Source: Rutidosis leptorrhynchoides
Lineage: Eukaryota; Streptophyta; Magnoliopsida; Asterales; Asteraceae
Direction: 5' to 3'
Length of the DNA stretch: 64,000 nt
NCBI RefSeq assembly: GCF_046630445.1
Contig: NC_092338.1
Coordinates: 151,824,501 to 151,888,500, forward strand
Each line of letters starts with the position of its first letter. The first letter of the stretch is position 1. Shown here in pieces: positions 11,997 to 21,014 of this stretch. A program made the position numbers and the translations under genes. The notes beneath the pieces are model-generated. The model saw nothing but the letters and a program-made list of their open reading frames with translations, searched no databases and was not told the origin of the DNA.

Positions 11997-13060
11997 GACT
12001 AGTTGTTGTGGTAAGGGGCGTGAGTTGGTGGTGTGAGTTGCTTTTTGCACTTTTTTGATGACTAGGCCGTGTGAGTTTTTTGTGTGGAGTAGTGGTGATG
12101 TGGGTTTTTGGTGTGGGTTGTTAGTGGAATGCTGATGTGACATTTTATTTTTATTTTTTGTGTTTTATTCATTTGTTTTATATTATTTTAATAAATGAAT
12201 TATATAATAATTTATAGTGTCAAACGGCTATATTTTTAAACTTAACGGATATTTATTTTTTTCAAAAAAAAAGGGCTAGTTTTTCCCCCTATATAAACAA
12301 TCCCTCTTCTCAAATCATAACACACACTTCATCTCTTCTAAAACTCTCAAATAATAAAATACACAGTTCAAAATGAGTCCGTTGAATCTTTGAGTAAAAG
12401 TTCATTACGGAGGTGAATTTGATCGAGAATTGATGAATTATACCCCGTACGAAACATGAGATTATTTCATGGATGTGTGTCAGTATCTTAATTATTTGAA
12501 GCAGCTTGAGTTGCTCCAGCAAGACATACCTTACATGTTCAAACAAGTATGATTTTTCAAAAATCCAACGGTCCTGCCTCGCTACTTGGAGAAGATCACG
12601 ATTGGTTTGGTGTGATTGGGTGAGTCTTGTTACGTAATCAACCAATTACGCTTTACACCGAATTTAGGGATGAAAGCTACACCATTGAGGAAAATGAAGA
12701 TGAAGTTGTGCCTGAATCTCAGTCGTGGCAGCAATACGATATTCGCGATTACGAAGATTGATGAAGGTAAATTATAAATAATTTGAAAGAAATATAAAGA
12801 GATTATGAGTTGTGTGTGTTAAAAATGAGTAAATATAAGGTATATATATAGGAATTTTTTTTTTATAATTTTGCAACGGTTAGAAATATGGACCCAATCA
12901 AAATTTGACAAGTGTATCCCACACCCGTTGCAATATGCGTTGAATGGCAACCGACGCCCCACTTTTCTCCCGATTCCACGCCCCGATACGGCCAAAAGGG
13001 GCGGCGCTTGGTCGATGATTGGGATCCAACGCTCGTTGGAGTGCCCTGATACAACTCGTC
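11997..13060 (+). mobile_element. Degenerate DNA-transposon-like insertion, possibly PIF/Harbinger
   Basis: The left end GACTAGTTGT and the reverse complement of the right end GACGAGTTGT match at 9 of 10 bases. The flanks are TTA (11994-11996) and TTG (13061-13063), a decayed version of the TTA target preferred by PIF/Harbinger elements. Inside, a promoter-like CTATATAAAC near 12288-12300 is followed by a leader and an ATG at 12373. The reading frame after it contains VHYGGEFD and later an acidic tail (EENEDEVVPE), but several stop codons interrupt it. The GGEF stretch also recalls MuDR-type N-termini, so the superfamily is not settled. GC-rich blocks near 12950-13010 are subterminal. Confidence 0.35.
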
Positions 13061-13316
13061 TTGTAGATTTTTTTTTTCAATCTTTTTATTTTTCCGTATG
13101 TTTTTTTTTCAAAAAAAGGAAAACCACCTTAATTATAATTATGGCCGAGTACGAGGGGTGTTTTTAATAAAGTTTAGAAGTATAGGGATTAAAGTCGATA
13201 AATCTCAAAAATAAACAAATGTTTCTTAAAAATGTCAAATATGAAAAGTGAAAAAAGCGAAGAACATAAACCCTCGGAGGCTCACCGGTAATTTCATAGG
13301 CTTAGCACCGCCGCAC
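13061..13316. promoter_or_regulatory. Upstream region of the WDR89-like gene
   Basis: The 250 bp between the transposon-like insertion and the start codon must hold the core promoter and leader. There is no clear TATA box. An AAACCCT telo-box-like motif lies at 13268-13274, about 45 bases before the ATG. Such motifs are common near start sites of plant ribosome-biogenesis and housekeeping genes; its role here is inference. Confidence 0.3.
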
Positions 13317-16300
13317 ATGGAGGCGACTGACATGGACGTAGAAGAAATTCAAAATCGCAACAACTGTAGCGCCTCATCGAATCGATTTGCGCTCAAAAAC
13401 TCGATTCAAACGAATTTCGGCGATGATTACGTTTTCCAAATCGTTCATAAGTATGTAAACCGTGAGTTTAACCTAATTGCTCATTTTAATTGAATTTTAG
13501 AGAATATAATGGCTGAGTTTAATTTTCATTTGTTTTATTTGATTTTTAGGGAAGATTGGACATCAATGGCGGTATCTCTATCGTCAAATACCGTGAAACT
13601 GTATTCACCGGTAACTGGTCAATATGTAGGTGAATGCGGCAAGCATTCGGATACAATTAATCATATATTATTATCTGGAAGTAATATGTTGTATTCATGT
13701 TCAACTGATGGCACTCTTAGGGCATGGGATACTCGCTCTTTTCAACAGGTCTAATAATTTTGTTACTTGTAGTTGATTTGTGGATTATGTGTTTCAAAAT
13801 GTATCGAACTTTACTGAATATTCTATTGTATAATTGTATATATGCAATAGTTTTCATTGTATTTATCAAAGTCTCAATTATTGCTAGTTTATTTATATGA
13901 CATCTGATAACTTGTGAACACCTGTTTCTGATTATTGGGCTGACAGCTTTCTGCCACTTTAGCAAAAGTGCGAGCTACAAACACGTGATCGGATACATAA
14001 AATTGCAAAACCTGAGAAGTTTGATAAATACAATTGAAACTGTTGAAGGTGGATATATGAAATAGAAGATAGAGTGAAGTTCGATTTAATTATTAAATTA
14101 GGACGTGTGTATCGCAGGTGTCTAGCTTAAATGCTGGTCCTTCTCAAGGGGTATTTAGTTTTTCATTTGGTGGACCTGGAGACAATCTTGTTGCTGCAGG
14201 TTGTAAATCGCAGGTAATCATCTTACTCTATTAAGATGAGTTTAGGTTCTAGTTATTTACACTTTTTCATTATTGTTTTTTGTGCATATCATCTTTTTTG
14301 TATTTCTTATCTCATGTGCACAGTGCACGTTACTAGTCTTATATGTCTGTTTTGCATAGGCTCTTTTTCAAATAGTTGTGTAAATGTAAAAGCATAGTTT
14401 GTTACTTGCTTGACATTTCATTATGGCCTAAGCATATACAAGGTTGGAGAAATCGGATCTCGGGGAGATTTCGTTTGGACATTTTTGGGGAGATCTCGGC
14501 ATCTCGGAGAAGATTTTGGATGCTGACTTACGTTTACTTTTTAGTGTTTTTAGTATAAATTTATATATTTAAATAAATATATGTATATTATTAATATACA
14601 TTATTACGAGATTTTACAAAAAATCCGAGAAATGAGTGAGAAAATCTGAGAAATTACGAAATCTTACGAGAAAATTCGAGAAATGAGCAAGAATATTCGA
14701 AAAATCTTGGCTTTGACCAAGTTTGACCCCGTTGACCGGGAAATCTCGGAAGATGGACATGTCGTCTCGGTTGCCTTCTAAAAACGAGATCTCGGGGAGA
14801 AATAAGGAGGTTTACAACACTGAGCATATTTAAGATGGAACCATATTTGATTCTTACGCATCAATAGCGTGCTAATTAATCCGAGCAATGTTTACTACAT
14901 GGATCTTTGAGAATATGTAAGTGTCGTTTGTGATATCGTGCTGCTGATGTAATCTTGCTCATATGTTGTTATTTTGCAACTAGATTGTTGAGGCCATCAG
15001 GTGTAGTCAACTTTAAGATTTCTACTCAATTACCTTACAATTAAACTAAATGCACAAGTTTACATTAGAATAAGCTTTACATAATGAAGAGAGAAACTAA
15101 TGATCTGAGTGAAACCAAAGAACCAACTTTGGCTAGAATAGTTGATTTGGAGTCATTGGAGGATGAAAATCTTAAGATGAGTCATCAGTTGTTGATTTAA
15201 CTATTTAATATTTGTGTCTTTATAAGTAGTCAAAACACCTTCACATGTATGTTTTCATGACGAATGCTGTCTCATTGGAGGTTCACAAGTTTATGGATAG
15301 ACAAAGCATTAAAAGAGTCATCAGTTGTTGATTTAACTATTTAATATTTGTGTCTTTAAATTAGTCGAAACACCTTCACATGTATGTTTTCATGACGAAT
15401 GCTGTCTCGTTGGAGGTTCACAAGTTTATGGATAGACAAAGCATTAAAATACTTCGTTTAGGTCAAAGAATGGGATCTGCATAGTGACACAGAAGCAAAA
15501 TATCTTGCACTTTGAGTTCATAGAGGGTACTCATTATTGAGAATACATCACTTATGTATTAGTGGTAGTTTTTTTATAGCGTCAAGGCATGCTTGAATTC
15601 TGCTAATAGCATTTTAAATTCAATGTGCTTCAATTTTTATAATATATGGTCTTCTTTTGTTTGTATAGATACTTTTCTGGGACTGGAGAAGCAACATGCA
15701 GGTTGCTTGCTTAGAGGAGTCTCATATGGATGATGTGACACAGGTGTGTTCTAATTTCTTGTTCCATTCATGTTCCATGCAAATGATAAGAACAATATTG
15801 ATTCAGAATGCGTATTTTGTATTATTTATATTTATATATATGTTTCTTCAGAGCTTATGATATAGGGGTGGCACAATTAAATTTGAACTAGTATATTATA
15901 CTCATTAGTTAAATGCTTCAGTTATTATCTTTGTATGACCATCTGGACATTGACAGGTTCACTTTGTACAAGATCAGAAAAATAAGCTTGTATCTGCTTC
16001 TATTGATGGATTAATTTGCACATTTGATACCAGTGGAGAAATCAACGATGATGATCATCTGGAATCGGTGAGTTAGGAATTACCAGATGTTCATAGTTTT
16101 GGTAGTTTTATTAGTTTTTTGTTAATATAAAACTCGTTGTTTTTATACTTCACATGACTAAGTTTAATATATTAATGCAACAATTAATGTGACGAAGGTG
16201 CTTAATGTCGGGACATCGATCAGTAAGGTGGGGCTTTTTGGTGGGACGTATGATAAGCTGTGGTGTTTGACACATATTGAAACTTTAAGGTACTTTGTTC

Positions 16301-17351
16301 TCATTCTTAAATGACCTTATGTTTAATGACTTTTTTGTTAATTTTTATTGTGAGATGTTTAATGGAACACTGGCGCCTTCTAAAAGAAAGCAATTTTATG
16401 TCTTGTTCTTGGTTTAATCTTCGCTTTTCAGTATATGGGATTTAAAAGATTCAAGACTGGAAGCCAACTTCGAAGACGCTCGTTCCTTGGCCTCTAATAG
16501 CTGGGCCCTAGGTCATGTACGTGTCGTTTTTTGTATTTTAGATTGAATGCTTATAGTTTTTCGGATCAACGTCCCTGCAAATAAACTTGAGGTTGCTATT
16601 ACACAGATTTACTCTTGAATGGGATGCTTCAGTTAAACGCTTTATTTCCTAGCGGGTCTAATGGGTAAATAGAGATACAGTTTATAATGAAACATGTCAA
16701 ATGGGTCAAAAGCCGCCAAAGTGTATTTGTAATACTAACTGTTTTGTTGGAAATGGATGGGTATTGTTGCTGTAGTGAAATGATACTGGTTTTTAAATAA
16801 ATAAAAATTTAGGGCAAAAAACCTATTCTAGCAATACCAAAAGCTACCTATCTTGACCCATTACACAGCTCACATGCACCCCCATTTTGTTACCTCCGAA
16901 GTAAATCACAGCTATCATTAAAAGTTTAAAGCACATGCAGGTTGGCTTTAAAACTTACCTATCTTGTTGTTTGACCAAACAGGTTGACTATTTTGTTGAC
17001 TGTCACTACTCGACTGTGGATGATCGTTTATGGGTCATTGGCGCCACTAATGGTGGCAGTTTGGGTTACTTCCCTGTAGCCTATGGAGGAGGAATGAGAT
17101 CAATTCTATCTCCAGAAGCAATTCTTCATGGTGGTCATACTGGTGTCGTTAGGAGTGTGTTAGCCTCACGCGACATGAGAAACGGAATTAACCAAACCCA
17201 GGGAATTTTCGGATGGACAGGTGGCGAAGATGGACGCCTATGTTGTTGGTTGTCTGACGCTTCATCTGATATAAATCATTCATGGATATCAACGTCACTG
17301 GTTGAAAAGAATCCAAAACGTCGCAAGAAAAACAGGCATAGACCATATTAG
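13317..17351 (+). CDS. WDR89: WD repeat-containing protein 89 homolog
   Basis: Eight exons join in frame: 13317-13450, 13550-13748, 14118-14213, 15669-15743, 15957-16067, 16198-16289, 16432-16516, 16983-17351. All introns are GT-AG. They encode 386 residues, close to the family length. WD40 blades are seen as SCSTDGTLRAWDTR (about residues 92-107), ILFWDWR (144-150), LVSASIDGLICTFDT (about 179-194), TLSIWDL, and GWTGGEDGRLCCWL near the C-terminus. The protein ends in a basic KNPKRRKKNRHRPY tail that looks like a nuclear or nucleolar signal. The start MEATDMDVEE was chosen because it opens the conserved acidic N-terminus; an in-frame upstream ATG at 13248 is less likely. WD40 propellers are protein-interaction scaffolds, and the precise plant role is unknown. 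Intron 3 carries a MITE and a tandem duplication. No break is seen. Confidence 0.88.
14439..14822. mobile_element. hAT-type MITE in WDR89 intron 3
   Basis: A 384 bp non-coding insert has an inverted right end (reverse complement CAGTGTTGTAAACC) and a partly decayed left end (CAAGGTTGG). It is rich in GAGATCTCGG-like inverted motifs at both sides. The flanking 8 bp are AGCATATA (14431-14438) and AGCATATT (14823-14830), which match at 7 of 8 bases, the duplication length of hAT elements. No transposase. It lies well away from the splice sites. Confidence 0.7.
15179..15449. repeat. Tandem duplication of about 135 bp in WDR89 intron 3
   Basis: Copies 15179-15314 and 15315-15449 are nearly identical. 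Both start GAGTCATCAGTTGTTGATTT and end GACAAAGCATTAAAA. The few differences indicate a recent slippage or unequal-exchange event. The exons are not affected. Confidence 0.85.
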
Positions 17352-18028
17352 AGGTGCAAGTATTCATGACATTGTCAATGTATGTTGTACTACAGTTTTC
17401 CTTGTCTTTTCTACATTTTATTTTTTTGTAACAGTATTTTTTTTTCTTTCTGTTTTTTAGTACTCTTGATGTAATCGAAATTGATCGACTTTTAGTGTAT
17501 AAATGATCCCTTTTGCAAGCTGATTCCGTCAACCTGACCCCTTTTAATGGATCTTTTAGTCATATAAAATCCAGCGTTTTTGTATCTTAGTATCATTTTT
17601 TAAGATATCGCGATGTCTATAAAACATGTCATCATTCAGGTTTAGGGGTGAATGATCAAAAGGCAATTAAAGTTGAGGCTAAATTTATGTGATTCAATTT
17701 CAATTTTCTGTAAGCTTCGAGTCTTCATAATAATGGCTTTGGTCTGTTTTACGGTAGATTGTTCTCAGTTCTCACTAACTATTGTTGATTTGTTATGATA
17801 ATATTGTCATATTGTTCTCCTTAACTGTTGTTGATTTGTCATGATAAAATGGTCAGATTGTTCTCATTAAGTTTTCGTGTTCTCATTAAGTGTTCGAATT
17901 GTTGATTTGTTATGATAACATTGTTAGATAAAGATAGTTCTACTAATGATCCGACGTATTTTTTGTTACCATGGCAAATAGAAAAATATAAACTTCTAAT
18001 ATCGAAGATTAACATAGTGCATCATCAA
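17352..18028. other. WDR89 3' flank and spacer to the tRNA gene
   Basis: A T-rich 3' UTR-like stretch is followed by spacer. The spacer includes a degenerate repeat of about 60 bp around ATTGTTCTC and GTTGATTTGTTATGATAA at 17757-17930. No further gene was recognised. Confidence 0.5.
17757..17930. repeat. Degenerate tandem repeat
   Basis: About three imperfect units share GTTCTC, TAACT-TTGTTGATTTGT and ATGATAA-AT-GTCA. Unit length is about 50-60 bp with clear drift. Confidence 0.6.
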
Positions 18029-18102
18029 GGTTTCGTGGTGTAGTTGGTTATCACGTCAGTCTAACACACTGAAGGTCTCCGGTTCGAACCCGGGCGAAGC
18101 CA
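18029..18102 (+). tRNA. tRNA-Val(AAC)
   Basis: The 74 nt gene folds as a complete cloverleaf. The acceptor GGTTTCG pairs with CGAAGCC (one G-U), and the discriminator base is A at 18102. The anticodon stem is TCAGT/ACTGA with loop CTAACAC, which places anticodon AAC at 18063-18065; it is read as IAC after deamination and decodes GTT, GTC and GTA. Internal promoters are visible: A box TGGTGTAGTTGG (18036-18047) and B box GGTTCGAACCC (18081-18091). There is no intron, and CCA is not encoded. A T5 run at 18113-18117 is the Pol III stop, and a CAA triplet sits directly upstream, as in many plant tRNA genes. It looks functional. Confidence 0.97.
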
Positions 18103-18112
18103 AATCATATAA

Positions 18113-18117
18113 TTTTT
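18113..18117 (+). terminator. Pol III T-run terminator of tRNA-Val
   Basis: TTTTT begins 11 bases after the mature tRNA end, the usual RNA polymerase III termination signal. Confidence 0.8.
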
Positions 18118-18163
18118 GATATTTATCAAACTATACAAATTCCGTTACTTGTTTACGAGGAGC

Positions 18164-18271
18164 TTTTGGATATATTCTCTGCTGATAATGCTTACGTTCC
18201 TAATTGTAACATGAAAATTTTGGATATATTCTCTACTGATAATGCTTACGTTCCTAATTGTAACATGAAAA
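18164..18271. repeat. 54 bp tandem duplication next to the tRNA gene
   Basis: Copies 18164-18217 and 18218-18271 differ at about one base (CTGCTGAT versus CTACTGAT). The near-identity shows a recent duplication about 60 bp downstream of the tRNA gene. Confidence 0.9.
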
Positions 18272-18509
18272 TTTGCTGTTATAAATATTTGTATATTCAT
18301 TAACCATATTTAGTTTTGGCAAAATAACGTTTAAAAGTAATTAAAAATCTTTGAAGTGAAAATGCACGCTTAACATCTCAGCATCTTCACTTTCTTGAAA
18401 GAAAAATCATGCTTCATGTTCAGAGCTTGCTCTTTCAGAAAAATAAACAAAGAAATCTACACGTGACTTTCTTTTACTTGAAAAAACATACAATTTTGTT
18501 TCATGCTCA

Positions 18510-19390
18510 GGTTGTTACCAGAACTCCAGAAGAGATATATATGCAGCTAAGCTCAGTGAAGAACTAAAGTGGCCGAGTTGATAATTAATGGACAATTGTG
18601 TTGGCCAGAGGGTTGGTGTGATAAGTACCCAAGTTTAAAACAAGTTTGTACTCCTATCTTGTTTGAGGACAGAAAGGATTATGATGTTTGGATATCAAAA
18701 GATAATAAGTGTGCTCCTTATTCCACAAGTCATGTTTAGAGGGATTAAAGAGATGATAGTGAAGTTGTGAAATGGCATCATCCGGTTTGGTTTCCTCAGT
18801 TTACTCGTAAAGTCCTAATCATGCCTTTATTCTATGGCTTGCGGTTTGCCATTTTGAGAAGATTGTGCACTCAAGACAAGTTACAGAAATAGTACCCTGA
18901 TAAAAGTTTTATATGCTCCTTGTGTAAAAAGTGTAATGATTCACATTAGCATCTATTTTTCCAATGTGACTATGCTGAGGTAAAGTCCAAACTGGTTTTC
19001 AGAGGTTTGACCTTCAATTTACATGATATTATTGATAGACTGGACATCTTTCCATACACCAAAAATATATGGAAAGTCATCAATCAGATTGTCCTTGCAA
19101 CCATGGTCTATTTAATTTGGCAAGAAAGAAATAATCAATTCTTCAAGAGCAAAGAAAGGTCTCCTAAGGAATTACGCAATTCTGTGCAGAATCATACTCG
19201 GAACAAGTTGTTGAAAGATGAGACAACTTTGACTTTCGATTGTTGTTTTTTTTTGTCTTGGTTTGCCTTGGGTGTCGGATGTAACAGTGTTAATCCATCC
19301 CGGGTTTGTTTTCCATGTTTGAGTTTTGTGTATATCCTACTCATGTATTGAGTTCTTTTTAATATATTATCCCTTTTACCCTAAAAAAAT
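18510..19390 (+). mobile_element. 5'-truncated LINE (L1-type), ORF2 C-terminal remnant
   Basis: The plus strand retains the C-terminal part of a plant LINE ORF2. In order it shows a DIYAAKLS-type lead-in, WPEGW, VVKWHHPVWFPQFT, a reverse-transcriptase zinc-binding module (SLCKKCNDSH ... HLFFQCDYAEVK), then VLATMVYLIWQERNNQFF, the hallmark end of this family. Stops at about 18737 (TAG in SHV-*-RD), near 18889 (TAG) and 18946 (TAG replacing the residue before HLFF), plus frame changes near 18810-18890, break the frame. After 19007 it stays open to 19351. It ends in an A7 run at 19383-19389. The endonuclease and catalytic RT domains are absent, so it arrived truncated and is inactive. Confidence 0.75.
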
Positions 19391-19655
19391 ATATTTAGCA
19401 GACTCTAGATGATAAAATAAACATAATATGTATAAAAGATGTTTGTGAACGCAGGGTGTAAGATTTGCACAAGAACGCTGGTGGAAACGCTAAGTATTCT
19501 CTAATAAAAATAGGCCTACACCACGGCCAACCTTTAGGCCTTTCTCCGCTTTAATCATAAACTAGTAGTTGCGTACAATAACGAGAGAATCTTGTGGTGC
19601 TTGTTTACCTTTGACACCTCATTTAATACGAGTAGAATTATGCTAATGACAGCTT
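19391..19655. other. Unassigned spacer
   Basis: No gene, RNA or repeat recognised between the LINE tail and the MITE. Confidence 0.5.
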
Positions 19656-19658
19656 TTA

Positions 19659-20011
19659 GACGGTTTCCAACCGTGGCGGTGACATCAAAGTCAAGTGATG
19701 TACTTTTTGGTGATGTGGCAAGGTCAAGAGATGAAGTTAAATAAAGGGAAGTGTCAAATTTGAGGGTTAAATTAGTGAATGGGGTGATGTGGTAAAATAT
19801 TATTGGTAGTTAGGTATATAATTTATTAATTAATAATATATAAAACTATGTGGGGAAATTTGATTGGCTGAAAAATATTTAACACATCCGTCACATTTTC
19901 GTCTGACGCCCGGGGCGTCAAATTTTGACGCCGTGTTAGGGGCGTCAAGGGCGTCAAAGATGTTGCCAAGTGGGATGACGGGAGAAATTTGACGCCGGGT
20001 TAGAAACAGTC
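19659..20011. mobile_element. Harbinger/Tourist-type MITE
   Basis: A 353 bp non-coding element. The left end is GACGGTTTCCAACCGTGGCG and the right end, reverse-complemented, is GACTGTTTCTAACCCGGCGT; these match at most positions. TTA target duplications lie at 19656-19658 and 20012-20014, as expected for PIF/Harbinger elements. The subterminal part is rich in GACGCC/GGCGTC motifs that can fold on themselves. No coding capacity. Confidence 0.82.
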
Positions 20012-20018
20012 TTAGAGT

Positions 20019-20118
20019 TATCGTTAACATGCTTTAATTAATTGTATATGGCGGTTAACTGTCAACTTCATAGTGGTGATTCATGATTTGTATAACCATG
20101 TTTTGCATGTTAACGATA
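20019..20118. repeat. Perfect 14 bp inverted repeat, 100 bp overall
   Basis: TATCGTTAACATGC (20019-20032) is answered by GCATGTTAACGATA (20105-20118) with a 72 bp loop. It begins only 7 bp after the Harbinger MITE. It may be a minute foldback element or a host palindrome; no target duplication is obvious. Confidence 0.6.
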
Positions 20119-20735
20119 GTCAGAACTGTCATTAGCAAAATTCGATTTAATATTTAATTTTTTAATAGTAAGTTAATTATTCAAGGATATAGGATATTGT
20201 CAATGTTTAGTATTTAATTTAAATTTAAATTAGAAATTAAAAATTGAATTTACATGAATATGATATTACTATTATGAAAATAATGAAGAAAATAAATGGA
20301 TGATCATTGATCAGTTTCGTTACACATCTCTTTTACAAAATTATGAATAGAAAAATGAATGATATTTTTGGTTACACATCACTTATTACCAGTTTTTGTG
20401 TTTACTTATCTTGAGCTACTGGCATGTATTACAAGTGACACCATCGTCAATGGAAGCTTGTAAACTTGCACCATTCAATGCATTTAGATGTTGTTTGTTT
20501 TCTAAAATGTTTTTATGTGAAGATATACGGACTATGTTTGTAAAAAAATGTGGCATAAAAGTCTGTATGCTAAATAATAGAAGACTATTTGTTTTTATAT
20601 CTGCAAAATAATATAATCTTAGCGCAATACTTAGAAGCATATTTCTAAGTCTGCGAGTTTATAGACAAAATAAAACATTGTATTATTTAATATTTCAGAA
20701 AAATAACAATAAAAATGTCTACCTACTCATAAACA

Positions 20736-20766
<31 letters not shown>

Positions 20767-20930
20767 ATAATAATATCTACATCGAAAAGGATGAATCCAC
20801 AATGACACACTTGCAATTTGCACAAAGCAAAATGAAATTTCAAAATTTGAAATGTGAGTTAGCGCAGGGTAAAATAGTAATTTTAAACTTTAGAACTAGT
20901 AGATAAATAAGGAATAAGGAATGCAGCATC
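20119..20930. other. AT-rich spacer upstream of HSBP
   Basis: Very AT-rich and without a supportable gene. It holds an (AAAT)n microsatellite at about 20737-20767. A TATA-like GATAAATAAG at 20902-20911 lies about 100 bp before the HSBP start codon and may be its core promoter. Confidence 0.45.
20737..20767. repeat. (AAAT)n microsatellite
   Basis: About seven perfect AAAT units. Confidence 0.9.
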
Positions 20931-21014
20931 AAAGACCTCTCACAAATTACAAATTGACGAACGAGAAATTAACGAAGATTACATCTGAGCGATTCACATT
21001 CAATTGATAACACC

